Source: Sphingomonas spermidinifaciens (lineage in GTDB: Bacteria; Pseudomonadota; Alphaproteobacteria; Sphingomonadales; Sphingomonadaceae). From it: a stretch of 64,000 bases of DNA. Of this stretch, positions 7,658 to 18,202 are shown in pieces. The first letter of the stretch is position 1; every line of letters begins with the position of its first letter. The stretch is from contig NZ_NWMW01000001.1 of the NCBI RefSeq assembly GCF_002351485.1, positions 1,984,001 through 2,048,000 of the forward strand. The letters are read 5' to 3'. Under the pieces are notes generated by a model, which saw nothing but the letters and a program-made list of their open reading frames with translations, was not told the DNA's origin and did no database searches. Both the position numbers and the translations under genes were made by a program.

Positions 7658-10405
7658 TCAGTGCGCCGCACCCCAGCTCGGGCCAACACCAATCTCGACG
7701 CCGAGGGGCACGGTCAGTTCGACCAGCGGCTCGGCCGCCGTCGCCATCACGCGCTCGATGACCGGCCTGGCGGCCTCGACGTCACCTTCGGGCAATTCGA
7801 ACACGAGTTCGTCATGCACCTGCATCAGCATCCGCACATCGGGCAACCCGGCCTCGGCCAGCGCCGGCCCCATCCGCGCCATCGCGCGCTTGATGATGTC
7901 GGCGCAGGTCCCTTGAATCGGCGCGTTGATCGCGGCGCGCTCCGACCCAGCGCGCTCGTTGGGGTTCGAGGCCTTGATGCGCGGGAAGTGCGTCTTCCGC
8001 CCAAACAGCGTCGTCGTGTAGCCGCGCTCCTTCGCCTCCGACAGCGTGTCGGCGATATAGCGGTTGATGCCGGGGAAGCGCTCGAAATAGCGGTCGATCA
8101 TCGACTGCGCCTCGTCGGGCGTCACGTCGAGTCGCCCAGCAAGGCCCCAACGGCTGATGCCGTAAAGGATGGCGAAGTTGATCGTCTTGGCTCGACCGCG
8201 CGTGTCGCGATTGACCTCCCCGAACAGCTCGGTGGCGGTCAGGCTGTGGATGTCGTCGCCGCGCGCGAACGCCTGTCGCAGGGGATCGACATCGGCGATG
8301 TGCGCGGCCAGCCGCAGCTCGATCTGCGAATAGTCGGCGGCGAGGATGACGTTGCCCGGCTCCGCCACAAAGGCGTCTCGAATCTGGCGGCCCGTTTCGG
8401 TGCGGATCGGGATGTTCTGGAGATTGGGATCGGTGGAGGACAGCCGCCCGGTCTGCGCACCGGTCAGGCTGTAGCTCGTATGGACGCGGCCCGTCTCGGG
8501 GTTGATCTGTTCCTGTAGCGCGTCGGTATAGGTGGACTTGAGCTTCGACAGCTGCCGCCAGTCGAGCACTTTCCGCGCGATCGGCACGCCCTCGGCCGCC
8601 AACCGCTCGAGCTCGTTGACGTCGGTCGAATAGACGCCCGACTTGCCCTTGCGCCCCCCCTTCAGCCCCATCCGGTCGAACAGCACGTCCCCCAGCTGCT
8701 TGGGGCTGCCGATCGTGAAGGGGCCGCCGGCAAGGCCGTGGATCTCGGTCTCGAGCGCCGCCATCTGGCCGGAGAACTGCTCCGACAGCCGCGCGAGCGT
8801 CGGCGCGTCGACCTTGACCCCGGCCATCTCCATCTCGGCGATGACGCGCACCAGCGGGCGGTCGACCCGCTCATAGACGGTGGTCGCGCGCTCATAGGGG
8901 AGCCGCGGCTTAAATCGCCGCCAGAGGCGCAGCGTCACGTCGGCATCCTCGGCCGCGTATCGGGTGGCCGCCTTCAGATCGACCTCGTGGAAGCCGAGCT
9001 GCTTCTTCCCCGTGCCGACCACGTCCTTGTACGCGATGCAGCTGTGCGACAGGTGCGTCGCCGCCAGCTCGTCCATCCCGTGCCCGTGGAGGCCCGCGTC
9101 GAGATCGAAGCTCATGACGATGGTGTCGTCATAGGGTGCGACGCGGATGCCGGCGCGGGCGAGCATGATGTAATCGTATTTGAGATTGTGGCCGATCTTG
9201 AGGACGCTTTCGTCCTCCAAGAGCGGCTTGAGCTTTGCCAGCACCGTCTCGCGCGGCAGCTGGACGGGCTTCTCGGCGAACATGTCGGCGCCGCCATGCG
9301 CGATCGGCACATAGCAGGCGAGATTGGGGTGGAGCGCGATGCTGACGCCCACTAGCTCCGCGCGCATCGGATCGGTGCCCGTCGTCTCGGTATCGATCGC
9401 CATCCAGCCCTGATGCCGCGCGGCCGTCACCCAGCGGTCGAGCGCCGCCTCGTCCACCACGGTCTCGTAGCCGTCATGGTTGCAGGGCGGGTCCTCCTCC
9501 TGCGCGACGGGTGCCGTCGGGGTGGCGACCGGCGCGTCGGCGACCGCCGACAGCTTGGCGAGCAGCGAGCGGAAACCGTGATGGTCGAGGAAGGCGCGCA
9601 GCGGCGCCTCTGGAATGCCCTGCATCTCCAGTGCATCGAGCGGATCGGGCAGCGGCACGTCGCACGACAGCGCGACCAGCCGCCGCGACAGCCGTGCCAT
9701 CTCTGCATGCTCGATCAGGTTGTCGCGCAGCTTGCCCTTCTTCATCTCGGGCGCGGCGGCGAGCACGCCCTCCAGGTCGCCATGTTCGAGGATGAGCTTC
9801 GCCGCGGTCTTCGGGCCCACCCCCGGCACGCCCGGCACATTATCGACGCTGTCGCCCATCAGCGCGAGCACGTCGCCGAGCTTCTCCGGCCCCACGCCGA
9901 ACTTCTCGACGACGTGTTCGCGCCCCAGCCGGCGATTGTTCATCGTGTCGTAGAGGTCGAGGCTGCCGTCCTCGACCAGCTGCATCAGGTCCTTGTCCGA
10001 GCTGACGATCGTCACCTGCCAGCCCTGCGCCAGCGCCGCCTTGGCATAGCTCGCAATCAGGTCGTCGGCCTCCCACCCCTCCTCCTCGATGCACGGCAGG
10101 CTGAAGGCGCGCGTCGCGTCGCGGATCATCGGGAATTGCGGGACGAGGTCCTCGGGCGGCGGCGGGCGATGCGCCTTGTACTGGTCGTAGAGCTCGTTGC
10201 GAAAGGTATGTGACGACTTGTCGAGGATGACTGCCATGTGGGTCGGGCCATCGGCCTTGTGCAGCTCGTCGGCGAGCTTCCACAGCATCGTCGTATAGCC
10301 ATAGACGGCACCCACCGGCTCGCCATGCTTGTTGGTGAGCGGCGGCAGGCGGTGATAGGCGCGGAAGATATAGCCCGAGCCGTCGACGAGATAGAGATGT
10401 GGCAT
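7658..10405 (-). CDS. polA: DNA polymerase I
   Basis: This enzyme removes RNA primers and fills gaps in replication and repair. The 915-residue product has all three domains: the N-terminal 5' nuclease (from MPHLYLVDGSGYIFRAYHR), a 3'-5' exonuclease with intact acidic residues (AIDTETTGTDP, GHNLKYDY, YAAEDADV), and the polymerase with motif A DYSQIELRLAAH, motif B RAKTINFAILYG and motif C MQVHDELVFE. The exonuclease looks active, unlike in some Gram-positive Pol I enzymes. The start is an ATG at 10405. Confidence 0.97.
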   Translation of the reverse strand: MPHLYLVDGSGYIFRAYHRLPPLTNKHGEPVGAVYGYTTMLWKLADELHKADGPTHMAVILDKSSHTFRNELYDQYKAHRPPPPEDLVPQFPMIRDATRAFSLPCIEEEGWEADDLIASYAKAALAQGWQVTIVSSDKDLMQLVEDGSLDLYDTMNNRRLGREHVVEKFGVGPEKLGDVLALMGDSVDNVPGVPGVGPKTAAKLILEHGDLEGVLAAAPEMKKGKLRDNLIEHAEMARLSRRLVALSCDVPLPDPLDALEMQGIPEAPLRAFLDHHGFRSLLAKLSAVADAPVATPTAPVAQEEDPPCNHDGYETVVDEAALDRWVTAARHQGWMAIDTETTGTDPMRAELVGVSIALHPNLACYVPIAHGGADMFAEKPVQLPRETVLAKLKPLLEDESVLKIGHNLKYDYIMLARAGIRVAPYDDTIVMSFDLDAGLHGHGMDELAATHLSHSCIAYKDVVGTGKKQLGFHEVDLKAATRYAAEDADVTLRLWRRFKPRLPYERATTVYERVDRPLVRVIAEMEMAGVKVDAPTLARLSEQFSGQMAALETEIHGLAGGPFTIGSPKQLGDVLFDRMGLKGGRKGKSGVYSTDVNELERLAAEGVPIARKVLDWRQLSKLKSTYTDALQEQINPETGRVHTSYSLTGAQTGRLSSTDPNLQNIPIRTETGRQIRDAFVAEPGNVILAADYSQIELRLAAHIADVDPLRQAFARGDDIHSLTATELFGEVNRDTRGRAKTINFAILYGISRWGLAGRLDVTPDEAQSMIDRYFERFPGINRYIADTLSEAKERGYTTTLFGRKTHFPRIKASNPNERAGSERAAINAPIQGTCADIIKRAMARMGPALAEAGLPDVRMLMQVHDELVFELPEGDVEAARPVIERVMATAAEPLVELTVPLGVEIGVGPSWGAAH

Positions 10406-10460
10406 GGGCGGGAGATAGCAGCGGTCGCGGGCGATTGCGACGGTGCCGATATACCCCGCG

Positions 10461-11633
10461 TCAGGAGGTCGCCGTCTCGGGATCGGCGGTCACGTCGGTG
10501 CGTGAAATGAGCGGTGTCAGCCCCCGCGTCACGAGCCGTGTGTGCCTGCCCTGCGCCAGCGGAAAGGTCATCGAGAAGCGCTCGACACGATAGGTGCCGG
10601 CTTTCGCCGAATGTCCGGCGCTCGGCGTATAGCGTCGGCCGATAAGCGACCGCTGTACCGCCGGGTACCAACGACCGTCGAACCGTTTGCCGCTACGCAG
10701 GATCTGGATGTCGCTCACCCGGCCATCAGGATTGATGAGGAAACCAACATCGAACCAGTTGTCCGCCTCCGCGAAGTAGGGCGCGTAATTGCCCGCCTCG
10801 CCAAGCCTTGGCGCAGAGCCGTTAAGTTCCGCCGCAGCGAATGCACCGCCAAGCCTGATCGGCGGCGCAAAGATCAGCTGCGGGCTGGGCGTCGCGCGAA
10901 GTTCGTCGATCGCGGCATCTAGCCGCGTCTCGTCGCCATCCTGAGCGCGCATCACCGCGTCGAGCACCGTCGCCGCCTGCCCATAGACGGCATGCTCGGG
11001 AACGCGGCTTTCACGCAGATAGTCGATGGTGCGTGCGGCATTCTCGCCGCGCGTTCGCTGAAGCCGTGCGATCTGCAGGTCGAGTGCGGCGAGACGAAGG
11101 AGCGCCAGCCCCTCCATGTCGCGAACGCCCAGCCGGGCGGCATCGCGGGCCATGTCCGCATAGATCTCGCGCGCCGCGAGCGCCCGACCCGTCTGAACGA
11201 AGCTGTCGCCCATCTCGGCGCGCGCAATCATCGCCTGCCGGTGATCGGCACCGGCATGTTTTCGCAGCATCACCGCATTGTTGATCGTTTCGTGTCGCAT
11301 CTCGTCCGTCAGACCGAGATGCGCGGCCATTCGGGCGGATGTCCGCACGAGGCCCGACAATTCGATCGGAATGGACGACGCGAACCGTCGATTGCGCTTC
11401 AGTCCAGCCTTGGCGGTCGCGCGCGCGGCCTGGACGTCACCGTCCAGATACTGCGCCTCGGCCAGCGCGAGCGTGGCCCGCACCTCCTCAGCGGGTGGAC
11501 ACCGCGCCGCGATGCAGCCTGCCAGATCGCGCTCGGCCTTCTGGATCGTCTCGCCGACGACGATCACTTCATCCTGCAGACCCCCCTGGGGTGCGGGACT
11601 TGCCGCGAGCAACAGGGCCAATACGATCGACAT
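10461..11633 (-). CDS. Exported protein with helical-repeat region and TonB-C-like domain
   Basis: I do not recognise a named family. The 390-residue product starts with a signal peptide ([15 protein letters not shown]). An alpha-helical, Ala-rich middle resembles TPR-type repeats (segments such as [19 protein letters not shown]). The C-terminal third has the look of a TonB C-terminal domain: [19 protein letters not shown], then an RYTPS segment and a final beta-like strand. I chose the ATG at 11633, which has GGAG seven bases upstream, over a GTG at 11651. It lies 71 bp downstream of purH on the same strand and may be its distal cotranscript. It probably acts in the periplasm. Confidence 0.6.
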   Translation of the reverse strand: MSIVLALLLAASPAPQGGLQDEVIVVGETIQKAERDLAGCIAARCPPAEEVRATLALAEAQYLDGDVQAARATAKAGLKRNRRFASSIPIELSGLVRTSARMAAHLGLTDEMRHETINNAVMLRKHAGADHRQAMIARAEMGDSFVQTGRALAAREIYADMARDAARLGVRDMEGLALLRLAALDLQIARLQRTRGENAARTIDYLRESRVPEHAVYGQAATVLDAVMRAQDGDETRLDAAIDELRATPSPQLIFAPPIRLGGAFAAAELNGSAPRLGEAGNYAPYFAEADNWFDVGFLINPDGRVSDIQILRSGKRFDGRWYPAVQRSLIGRRYTPSAGHSAKAGTYRVERFSMTFPLAQGRHTRLVTRGLTPLISRTDVTADPETATS

Positions 11634-11704
11634 AGCGGTACTCCGCGGCACTCTGGCGCGAGAAGGCTATGTCATTCGAACGACACTGGCAATCGCGGGT
11701 TCCG

Positions 11705-13276
11705 TCAATGCCGGAAGTGGCGCATTCCCGTGAACACCATCGCCAGCCCGGCCGCGTCCGCCGCGGCGATCACTTCGTCGTCGCGAATCGAGCCGCCGGG
11801 CTGGATTACCGCGGTCGCCCCCGCCTGGACCGCGGCGAGCAGGCCGTCGGCGAAGGGGAAGAAGGCGTCCGACGCGACCGCCGAGCCGATCGTACGCGGC
11901 TCCGCCCAGCCTGCCTTCTCGGCGGCGTCGCGGGCCTTCCACGCAGCGATCCGCGCCGATTCGAGGCGGTTCATCTGGCCCGCGCCGACCCCCGCGGTCG
12001 CGCCATCCTTTGCATAGACGATCGCGTTCGACTTGACGTGCTTGGCCACCGTCCAGGCAAAGCGGCAGTCGGCAAGCTCGCGTTCGGTCGGCTGGCGCTT
12101 CGTCACCACCTTGAGGTCGAGATCGGCAAGCGTACCGCCGTCGCGCGATTGGACGAGCAGCCCACCGGCGATCGACTTGATTGCCAGGCCCGCGCGCGCC
12201 GGATCTGGCAGCTCGCCGGTCAGGAGGAGGCGCAGGTTCTTCTTGGCCGCGAAAACCGCTTTCGCCTCGTCGTCGGCATCGGGGGCGGCGACGACCTCGG
12301 TGAAGATCTCGCTGATCGCGCGGGCGGTTTCGCCGTCGAGCGGGCGGTTGACGGCGACGATGCCGCCGAACGCCGACACGGTGTCGCACGCGAAAGCGGC
12401 GCGATACGCCTCGATAAGCGTGTCGGCGCTGGCGACGCCGCACGGATTTGCGTGCTTGACGATGACGACGGTCGGCGGGCCGTCGCGGAACTCGCTCACC
12501 AGCTCGAGCGCGGCGTCGGCGTCGTTGTAGTTGTTGTAGCTCAGCGCCTTGCCCTGCAGCTGCTTCGCCTGCGCAATGCCGCGCGCAGCGGGGCCGCGGG
12601 GGATGTAGAGCGCGGCCGACTGGTGCGGGTTTTCGCCGTAGCGCAGCTCGTCGCCGCGGGTGAAGGCGAGCGGGAGGGTCGCCGGGAAGCTCTCGCCCTG
12701 ATCGGCGAAGGCGAACCACTGGGCAATCGCCGAATCATAGGCGGCGGTGGCGGCATAGGCCTTGGCCGCGAGCATCCGTCGCTGGTCGAGCGTCGTCTCG
12801 CCCCCCTCGACCAGCGCATAGTCGGCGGGATCGGTGACGATCGCGACATAGGCGTGGTTCTTCGCCGCCGAGCGGACCATCGACGGGCCGCCGATATCGA
12901 TATTCTCGATCACCTCGTCGCGCCCCGCGCCCTTCGCGACGGTCGCCTCAAACGGGTAGAGGTTGACGACGACAAGGTCGATCGCACCGATGCCGTGCTC
13001 GGTCATAGCCGCGGCGTGTTCTGGGTCGTCGCGCACAGCGAGCAGGCCGCCGTGCACCATCGGGTGCAGCGTCTTCACGCGCCCGTCCATCATCTCGGGA
13101 AAGCCGGTGAGGTCGGAGATATCGCGCACGCTCAGGCCGGCGTCGCGCAGCGCCTTGGCGGTGCCGCCGGTCGAAACGAGCTCGACGCCCCTGGCGGCGA
13201 GCGCGCGGCCGAGATCGACGATGCCCGTCTTGTCGGACATCGAGAGGAGCGCGCGGCGAATAGGAATGCTGGTCAT
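11705..13276 (-). CDS. purH: Bifunctional AICAR formyltransferase/IMP cyclohydrolase
   Basis: This enzyme does the last two steps of IMP synthesis: formylation of AICAR with 10-formyl-THF, then ring closure. The 523-residue product has an N-terminal MGS-like cyclohydrolase domain ([31 protein letters not shown]) and the transformylase domain with the KHANPCGVA motif. The ATG at 13276 gives the usual length; a GTG/TTG further upstream would add 12 basic residues with no similarity. It follows the rsmB-rpe-heparinase run on the same strand after a 140-bp gap with a REP-like element. Confidence 0.96.
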   Translation of the reverse strand: MTSIPIRRALLSMSDKTGIVDLGRALAARGVELVSTGGTAKALRDAGLSVRDISDLTGFPEMMDGRVKTLHPMVHGGLLAVRDDPEHAAAMTEHGIGAIDLVVVNLYPFEATVAKGAGRDEVIENIDIGGPSMVRSAAKNHAYVAIVTDPADYALVEGGETTLDQRRMLAAKAYAATAAYDSAIAQWFAFADQGESFPATLPLAFTRGDELRYGENPHQSAALYIPRGPAARGIAQAKQLQGKALSYNNYNDADAALELVSEFRDGPPTVVIVKHANPCGVASADTLIEAYRAAFACDTVSAFGGIVAVNRPLDGETARAISEIFTEVVAAPDADDEAKAVFAAKKNLRLLLTGELPDPARAGLAIKSIAGGLLVQSRDGGTLADLDLKVVTKRQPTERELADCRFAWTVAKHVKSNAIVYAKDGATAGVGAGQMNRLESARIAAWKARDAAEKAGWAEPRTIGSAVASDAFFPFADGLLAAVQAGATAVIQPGGSIRDDEVIAAADAAGLAMVFTGMRHFRH

Positions 13277-13376
13277 GCGCGCGCGGTTAGGCCGGTGCGC
13301 GCGCGGGTGCAAGGAAGAGGTTCGCTCAGAGGCGCAGAGGATGCGGAGAGGCTACGCCGCCCGCCATCCCCACTTC

Positions 13377-13405
13377 CGTCATCGCGGACTTGATCCGGGG
13401 TGACG
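13377..13405. repeat. Intergenic REP-like palindrome
   Basis: CGTCATCGCGG, ACTTGAT, CCGGGGTGACG lies between the heparinase-family gene and purH. It is a member of the family also found at 2093-2183 and 7621-7649. Confidence 0.6.
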
Positions 13406-13416
13406 AGGAAGTGAGA

Positions 13417-15153
13417 TTACCGTGAGCGGTGGAACGCCCAGCTGATGCTCGCGCCGCCCGGCGGGGCTTCGCCGGTGAGGACGAGCTGGCGGGTCGCGAT
13501 CGGGCGGCCGAAGGCGTTGATCCACAGGCTCTCCTCGATCGTCAGCGCCGCGCCCTTCGCGCGGAACTGCCAGAGGAGCTGGCCGGGCAGGCGCAGGAAC
13601 GCCGCCTGTCCATCCGAAGTCGGCGCGACCTCGACATCGGGGGCGAGGTGGAAACGGATCGCGAAAGGCACCGCGTCGCGACGCCGCCGGCGCCCCTCGG
13701 GCAGCAGCATGTCCTCGCCGCGCAGGTCGCGCCCGTCATTGCCGAGTGCGAGCAGCCGGCGGTGGACGAGGCCGAAGCGGCGGACATAGCCATTGTGGCT
13801 CGCCTCGATTCGGCTGGTCGCGTCGCTTTCCTGCCGCGACAGCTCGACCTCGGCCACGCCCTTGCCGAGCGTGCCATCGGCATGGAGCGCGGTCGAGTTC
13901 GAATCGCCCAGCACCAGCGTCGAATGCGCGGCGGTGGTGCGAAGCCCCTCGGCAAGCGCGGCGGGCACCTGCGCCACCGCCGATCGCGCGCCGCCGCAAT
14001 TGACGACGATCCGGCTTGCCCCGTCGGAGAACTCGAAGGCCAGGGTCGAGGCGCAACCGCCATCGACCATCCGCGCGACCGGCGGCGGGGCGGCATCGAC
14101 GATGATCAGCGTGTTGCCCGCCGACATCCGCTGATAGCCCCATTCGCGCGCCTGGCGAAGCGGCCGTGTTCGCACCCCCGTCGCCTCGATCGTCTGGACG
14201 ATCAGCTCGGGATCCTGCGGGCAGCCGCCCTGCCAGCTCGACAGCGCCTTGTCCGCATGGCTGACGCCGAGCAGCGCGGAGACCATCTTCGGCAGCCGCT
14301 CGGCCACCGCCTCGGGCAGGTCCATGCGGCGCGCGGCATAGGTGCCGCGCAACATCGTCACGAGCTGGATCGCATCATAGAGCGAGGCGGGCGACCGGCC
14401 GACGATACCGCCGTCTTCGGTCAGCGAGGCCGCCATCGCCTTGGCGAGCCCCGCCTCGCCGAACACCCGGCGCGGATCGCCGCCGGGGATCATCAGCCCC
14501 GCCGCGACGACCCCGCACCACGCGGCGATGCGCGGCGCGCCCGCGGGCGCTTTGTCCGCCGTCCGGTCAAGATGCCGAGCGCCGCGCGCCAGCGCGTGCA
14601 GCACGTTCGAGCGATAGACGAGGTCGGTCGAGGACAGGATCAGCGGCGCATGCGCGGTCCAGTAGAGGATGCGCCGGCCCCACAGATCGGGGCGCCACGC
14701 CGGCTCGGAGATCATCGCGCCGTGTGCGGCGATCCACTGGCGCATGATCGCCTCGGCGATCGGTGCACCCACTGCCCTTGTGGTGACGCTCGACAGGTCG
14801 CGCAGCCAGGCGAAGGCGTGAAGGTGCTCGCCATAGGCCTTGGAGAAGGTCGGGCGGTCGAGGCCGAGCATCCCCACCGGCAGCGCCTCGCCCCGAAAGG
14901 CGAGTTCACCGTCCAGCAACGCCTGTCCGCGCTCGACATCGCCGAAGAAGGGATCGTCGGCGACGGTCAGCAGCTTGAGCGGGTGCCGTCCCTTGAGCTT
15001 CAGCGTGTGGATCGGCGTGCGCCAGGTCAGACGGTGGAACCGCTCGGCGATGCGCTCGGACAGCGACAGCCCCCCGTCGCCGCCTTGGCGGATCAGCCGC
15101 TTGCCCTCCTCGATCCCGTCGGCGCCGGAGTCGAGCGGGGGCAGATCGTTCAA
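13417..15153 (-). CDS. Heparinase II/III family protein
   Basis: The 578-residue product matches the layout of the heparinase II/III-like family: an N-terminal alpha-helical toroid ([18 protein letters not shown], then the [14 protein letters not shown] segment) followed by a beta-rich C-terminal half ([31 protein letters not shown]). Members are polysaccharide lyases, but many chromosomal bacterial copies have no proven substrate. No signal peptide is clear. The start appears to be TTG at 15153 overlapping the rpe stop (TTGA), with GAGGGG just upstream. Confidence 0.8.
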   Translation of the reverse strand: MNDLPPLDSGADGIEEGKRLIRQGGDGGLSLSERIAERFHRLTWRTPIHTLKLKGRHPLKLLTVADDPFFGDVERGQALLDGELAFRGEALPVGMLGLDRPTFSKAYGEHLHAFAWLRDLSSVTTRAVGAPIAEAIMRQWIAAHGAMISEPAWRPDLWGRRILYWTAHAPLILSSTDLVYRSNVLHALARGARHLDRTADKAPAGAPRIAAWCGVVAAGLMIPGGDPRRVFGEAGLAKAMAASLTEDGGIVGRSPASLYDAIQLVTMLRGTYAARRMDLPEAVAERLPKMVSALLGVSHADKALSSWQGGCPQDPELIVQTIEATGVRTRPLRQAREWGYQRMSAGNTLIIVDAAPPPVARMVDGGCASTLAFEFSDGASRIVVNCGGARSAVAQVPAALAEGLRTTAAHSTLVLGDSNSTALHADGTLGKGVAEVELSRQESDATSRIEASHNGYVRRFGLVHRRLLALGNDGRDLRGEDMLLPEGRRRRRDAVPFAIRFHLAPDVEVAPTSDGQAAFLRLPGQLLWQFRAKGAALTIEESLWINAFGRPIATRQLVLTGEAPPGGASISWAFHRSR

Positions 15154-15812
15154 CCGCCCCTCAAGGCGGCGATGTTGGCGGCATAATGATCCGGCCCGCC
15201 GCGAAACGCCGCGGTGCCCGCGACGAGCGCGTCGGCCCCCGCTGCGATCACCCGCGCGGCATTCGAGGCATCGACGCCGCCATCAACCTCGAGGTCGATG
15301 GGCTTGCCGAGCTTGTCGATCGACTTGCGGATCGCCTCGATCTTGCGCAGCTGGCTGTCGATCAACTTCTGACCGCCGAAGCCGGGATTGACGCTCATCA
15401 CCAGCACCAGATCGACATCCTCGAGCAGATAGTCGAGCAACTTGGCAGGCGTGGCGGGGCAGAGGACCACGCCCGCGCGCTTGCCCAGCGCCTTGATCCG
15501 CTGGACGGTGCGGTGCGCATGCGGCCCCGCCTCGACATGGAAACTGATGCAGTCGGCCCCCGCCTCGGCAAAGGCCTCGAGGAACGGGTCGACGGGCTCG
15601 ATCATCAGATGGACGTCGAAGGGCTTGGCCGAGTGCGGGCGCAGCGCCTTCACCACCGCCGGGCCGATCGTCAGGTTAGGGACGAAATGCCCGTCCATGA
15701 CATCGACATGGATCCAGTCCGCCCCCGCCGCGTCGATCGCGCGCACTTCCTCGCCCAGCCTGGCGAAGTCGGCGGAGAGGATCGAGGGCGCGATACGCAC
15801 GGATGCTTGCAT
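15150..15812 (-). CDS. rpe: Ribulose-phosphate 3-epimerase
   Basis: This enzyme interconverts ribulose-5-phosphate and xylulose-5-phosphate in the pentose phosphate pathway. The 220-residue TIM barrel shows [51 protein letters not shown] and EVDGGV, which carry the metal ligands and catalytic Asp residues. The ATG at 15812 gives the family length. It lies between rsmB (45 bp upstream) and the heparinase-family gene (4-bp overlap), in one leftward operon. Confidence 0.97.
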   Translation of the reverse strand: MQASVRIAPSILSADFARLGEEVRAIDAAGADWIHVDVMDGHFVPNLTIGPAVVKALRPHSAKPFDVHLMIEPVDPFLEAFAEAGADCISFHVEAGPHAHRTVQRIKALGKRAGVVLCPATPAKLLDYLLEDVDLVLVMSVNPGFGGQKLIDSQLRKIEAIRKSIDKLGKPIDLEVDGGVDASNAARVIAAGADALVAGTAAFRGGPDHYAANIAALRGG

Positions 15813-15856
15813 GATCGCGCTTCCTTAGCAGCGGTTAGCGCCGCGGCAATGTCCAT

Positions 15857-17146
15857 TCACAAGCGGCGAAGTCGCGTGATGAAAAAGCCGTCGAGCCGGC
15901 CCGCATCGGCAAGCATCGTCGGCAAGGTGCGAACCGTCCCGCCGTCGCGTGGCTCGATCCCGGCCGGCAGCTCGTCGGACCGGATCGCCTCGATCGCATA
16001 GTCGGCGCGGTCGGCTAGGAAGCGGGCGAGCTGGTCCTCGCCCTCGTCGGGTTCGAGCGAGCAGACGGCGTAGACCAGGCAGCCACCCGGCTTCACCCAG
16101 TCGGCGGCGCGCGCGAGCATCGCGGCCTGCAATTCGGCCGTCTCGGCGATCAGGCCGGGATGTGCGCGGTGAAGCACGTCGGGGTGGCGGCGATAGATGC
16201 CCGTCGCGCTGCACGGCGCGTCGAGCAGCAGCGCCTCGACCGGGGCGGCGGGCTTCCACTTCAGCGCATCGGCGGCGACGAGGTCGGCATCGAGGCGGGT
16301 GCGCGCCAAGTTGGTGCGAAGTCGCGCCAGCCGACTTTCGGCGATGTCGAGCGCGGTCGTGCGCCAGCCGGCGGCGGCGAGCTGCATCGTCTTGCCGCCG
16401 GGCGCGGCGCACAGGTCGAGCGCAGTGCCCGCGCCCTTGCCAAGCAGGCGCGCGGGGATCGTTGCCGCAAGGTCCTGCACCCACCACTCGCCCTCGGCAT
16501 AGCCGGGCAGCGCGGCGATATCCGCACCGGCGGGCAGGCGGACATGACCTGGAGTGAGGCTGACGCCACCGAGCCGCTCGGCCATGGCGTCTGTCATGGC
16601 GGGATCGCGGAGCGTCAGGTCGACGGGTGGCGGCGCGGCGATTGCCGCACGCGCTGCCTCGACCATCTCGGCGCCGTGCGCTCTGCTCCAGCGCGTTTCG
16701 ACCGCCTGGGGCAGCGCGGGGAGGTCGGGCAGCGCCACCCCCGCCCGCATCAGCGCGCCATAGACGCCGTGGACGAGCTTGCGCGGCCCGCCATCGACCA
16801 GCGGCAGCACCGTGGCGATGGCGGCATGGGCGGGCGTGTCGAGGCGCAGCGCCTGGACGAGGGCGATGCGCAGCACCGTGCGCGCCTTGGCATCGTCGGG
16901 CAACTTCTGGCGCGTCGCGCCGTCGATCAGCGCGTCTAGATCGGGCAGTCGCCGCAGCGCTTCCGCCGCGATCGCATGCGCGAGGCCGCGGTCGGCGGGC
17001 GACAGCCCCTCACCCGCGCGTGACAAGGCCGCCTCAAGCGCCTGTCCACGGCGCAGCACCGCGTCAAGGATGCGCAGCGCGGCGCGGCGCGGCGCAGTGC
17101 CGACGGGATCGAAACGGGGGCGATTGGGATGACGATGCTGGGACAA
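15857..17146 (-). CDS. rsmB: 16S rRNA m5C methyltransferase, RsmB type
   Basis: The 429-residue product has an N-terminal NusB-like RNA-binding domain (about 20-150) and a C-terminal SAM-dependent RNA cytosine-5 methyltransferase domain. Seen there are the SAM loop DLCAAPGGKTMQLA, the DAPCSATGIYRRHPD motif and the catalytic Cys in VYAVCSLEPDEGE. It should methylate 16S rRNA (C967 in E. coli numbering) in the cytosol. The start appears to be TTG at 17146. It is the first gene of the leftward rsmB-rpe-heparinase run. Confidence 0.9.
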   Translation of the reverse strand: MSQHRHPNRPRFDPVGTAPRRAALRILDAVLRRGQALEAALSRAGEGLSPADRGLAHAIAAEALRRLPDLDALIDGATRQKLPDDAKARTVLRIALVQALRLDTPAHAAIATVLPLVDGGPRKLVHGVYGALMRAGVALPDLPALPQAVETRWSRAHGAEMVEAARAAIAAPPPVDLTLRDPAMTDAMAERLGGVSLTPGHVRLPAGADIAALPGYAEGEWWVQDLAATIPARLLGKGAGTALDLCAAPGGKTMQLAAAGWRTTALDIAESRLARLRTNLARTRLDADLVAADALKWKPAAPVEALLLDAPCSATGIYRRHPDVLHRAHPGLIAETAELQAAMLARAADWVKPGGCLVYAVCSLEPDEGEDQLARFLADRADYAIEAIRSDELPAGIEPRDGGTVRTLPTMLADAGRLDGFFITRLRRL

Positions 17147-17459
17147 GTGGGCGCCTTAGGGGGAAGCGGGGCACAGGTGAAGGGGGTGCGGGGTCGGATC
17201 GACTCTGACAGGACCACGGCTACAGTCCGCCAAACCGTTGGCCTCGGGCAGCGATCGAGCGAAGTCGAGAGCCCGTGTCGAGAAGGAGGGGCCTCGATAC
17301 GCCGTCTCGACAAGGTCGAGGGCTACTCGGGGCAAACGGAAGGGTGTCAGTGCTGGACATCGATAGGGCGCGGGCGGGGCTCCACTCCCTGCAACCTCCG
17401 ATCATCCCAGCGAAAGCTGGGGCAGCTGGACCCCGGCCTCCACCGGGGCACGAGTCAGC
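17147..17459. repeat. 313-bp gap with several short inverted repeats
   Basis: No gene is seen in this gap between merR and rsmB. It holds a palindrome ATCCCAGCGAAAGCTGGGG (17404-17422), a second hairpin CCCCGGCCTCCACCGGGG (17431-17448), and a repeated Taq-like motif, TCGAGCGAAGTCGAGA near 17257 and CTCGACAAGGTCGAGG near 17307. These resemble dispersed REP-like units. A proline tRNA was looked for and not found. Confidence 0.5.
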
Positions 17460-17807
17460 TCAACGCGCGTCGCGGTCCAGAGCGGCGGCGAGGAGGTCGC
17501 GCAGCTTTTCGAGCGGCCCGCGTGCGTCCGTAGCCGGCGACCGCGCGCGTCGCGGTCCTGCCTCGCTCGCGAGCAATTGCTGAACGCCGCGGATCGTATA
17601 GCCCTGCCGGTTGAGCAGGTCGTCGATGCGGCGGACGAGCGCCACATCCTCGGGGCGGTAATAGCGGCGCTGACCCGCGCGGGTCAGCGGCCGCAGTTCG
17701 GGAAATCGCTGTTCCCAGTAACGCAGCCGATGCTGCGGCAGGCCGGTTGCCTCGGCAACCTCGCCGATCGTCCTGAAGGCGGCGTCGGCCTTGGCCCGGC
17801 CGGCCAT
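17460..17807 (-). CDS. MerR family transcriptional regulator
   Basis: The 115-residue product carries a MerR-type winged helix at its N-terminus: TIGEVAEATGLPQHRLRYWEQ, then RYYRPEDVALVRRIDDLL and YTIRGVQQLL. The C-terminal tail is short and has no recognisable effector or metal-binding Cys set. The ATG at 17807 is chosen because the DNA-binding domain starts just after it. It follows ihfA by 8 bp, so it is the last gene of the rpmF-plsX-fabH-ihfA-merR run; such a MerR-like gene after ihfA is common in alphaproteobacteria. The target is unknown. Confidence 0.85.
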   Translation of the reverse strand: MAGRAKADAAFRTIGEVAEATGLPQHRLRYWEQRFPELRPLTRAGQRRYYRPEDVALVRRIDDLLNRQGYTIRGVQQLLASEAGPRRARSPATDARGPLEKLRDLLAAALDRDAR

Positions 17808-17815
17808 GGCGGATG

Positions 17816-18112
17816 TCAGGCGCCGGCGACGATGCGGTCGCGCATCATCTGGCTGGCGCGGAAGGTGAGGACGCGGCGCGGCGCGATCGGCACCTCGACG
17901 CCGGTCTTGGGATTGCGGCCGATCCGCTCGCCCTTGTCGCGCAGGATGAAGCTGCCGAAGCCCGAGATCTTGACGTTCTCGCCCTTGGCCAGCGCCTCGC
18001 ACAGATGACCCAGTATCTGCTCGACCAGCTTCGACGATTCGCTGCGCGACAGGCCGACTTCGCTGTGCAGCGTCTCGGCAAGATCGGCGCGGGTCAGAGT
18101 TCCGGCCTGCAT
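17816..18112 (-). CDS. ihfA: Integration host factor alpha subunit
   Basis: The 98-residue product is a HU/IHF family DNA-bending protein: [20 protein letters not shown] at the N-terminus, the [13 protein letters not shown] core, then the arm with [12 protein letters not shown]. The pattern and length fit IhfA, which pairs with IhfB to bend DNA in recombination, replication and transcription. The ATG at 18112 is the only good start. Gene order after fabH matches other alphaproteobacteria. Confidence 0.93.
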   Translation of the reverse strand: MQAGTLTRADLAETLHSEVGLSRSESSKLVEQILGHLCEALAKGENVKISGFGSFILRDKGERIGRNPKTGVEVPIAPRRVLTFRASQMMRDRIVAGA

Positions 18113-18202
18113 TGCTCACTTCCCCCGGTTGAAACGGTAGCTAACCCTATCAGAACGCACGCCGCAAGCAATTGCCGCTTTGGGGCGATGCGAACCCACG
18201 TC

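Noticed and set aside
17147..17459. Possible tRNA-Pro gene after the merR gene
   Set aside because: In some alphaproteobacteria a tRNA gene follows this operon, but no cloverleaf or T-arm GGTTCAAATCC-like sequence is present.
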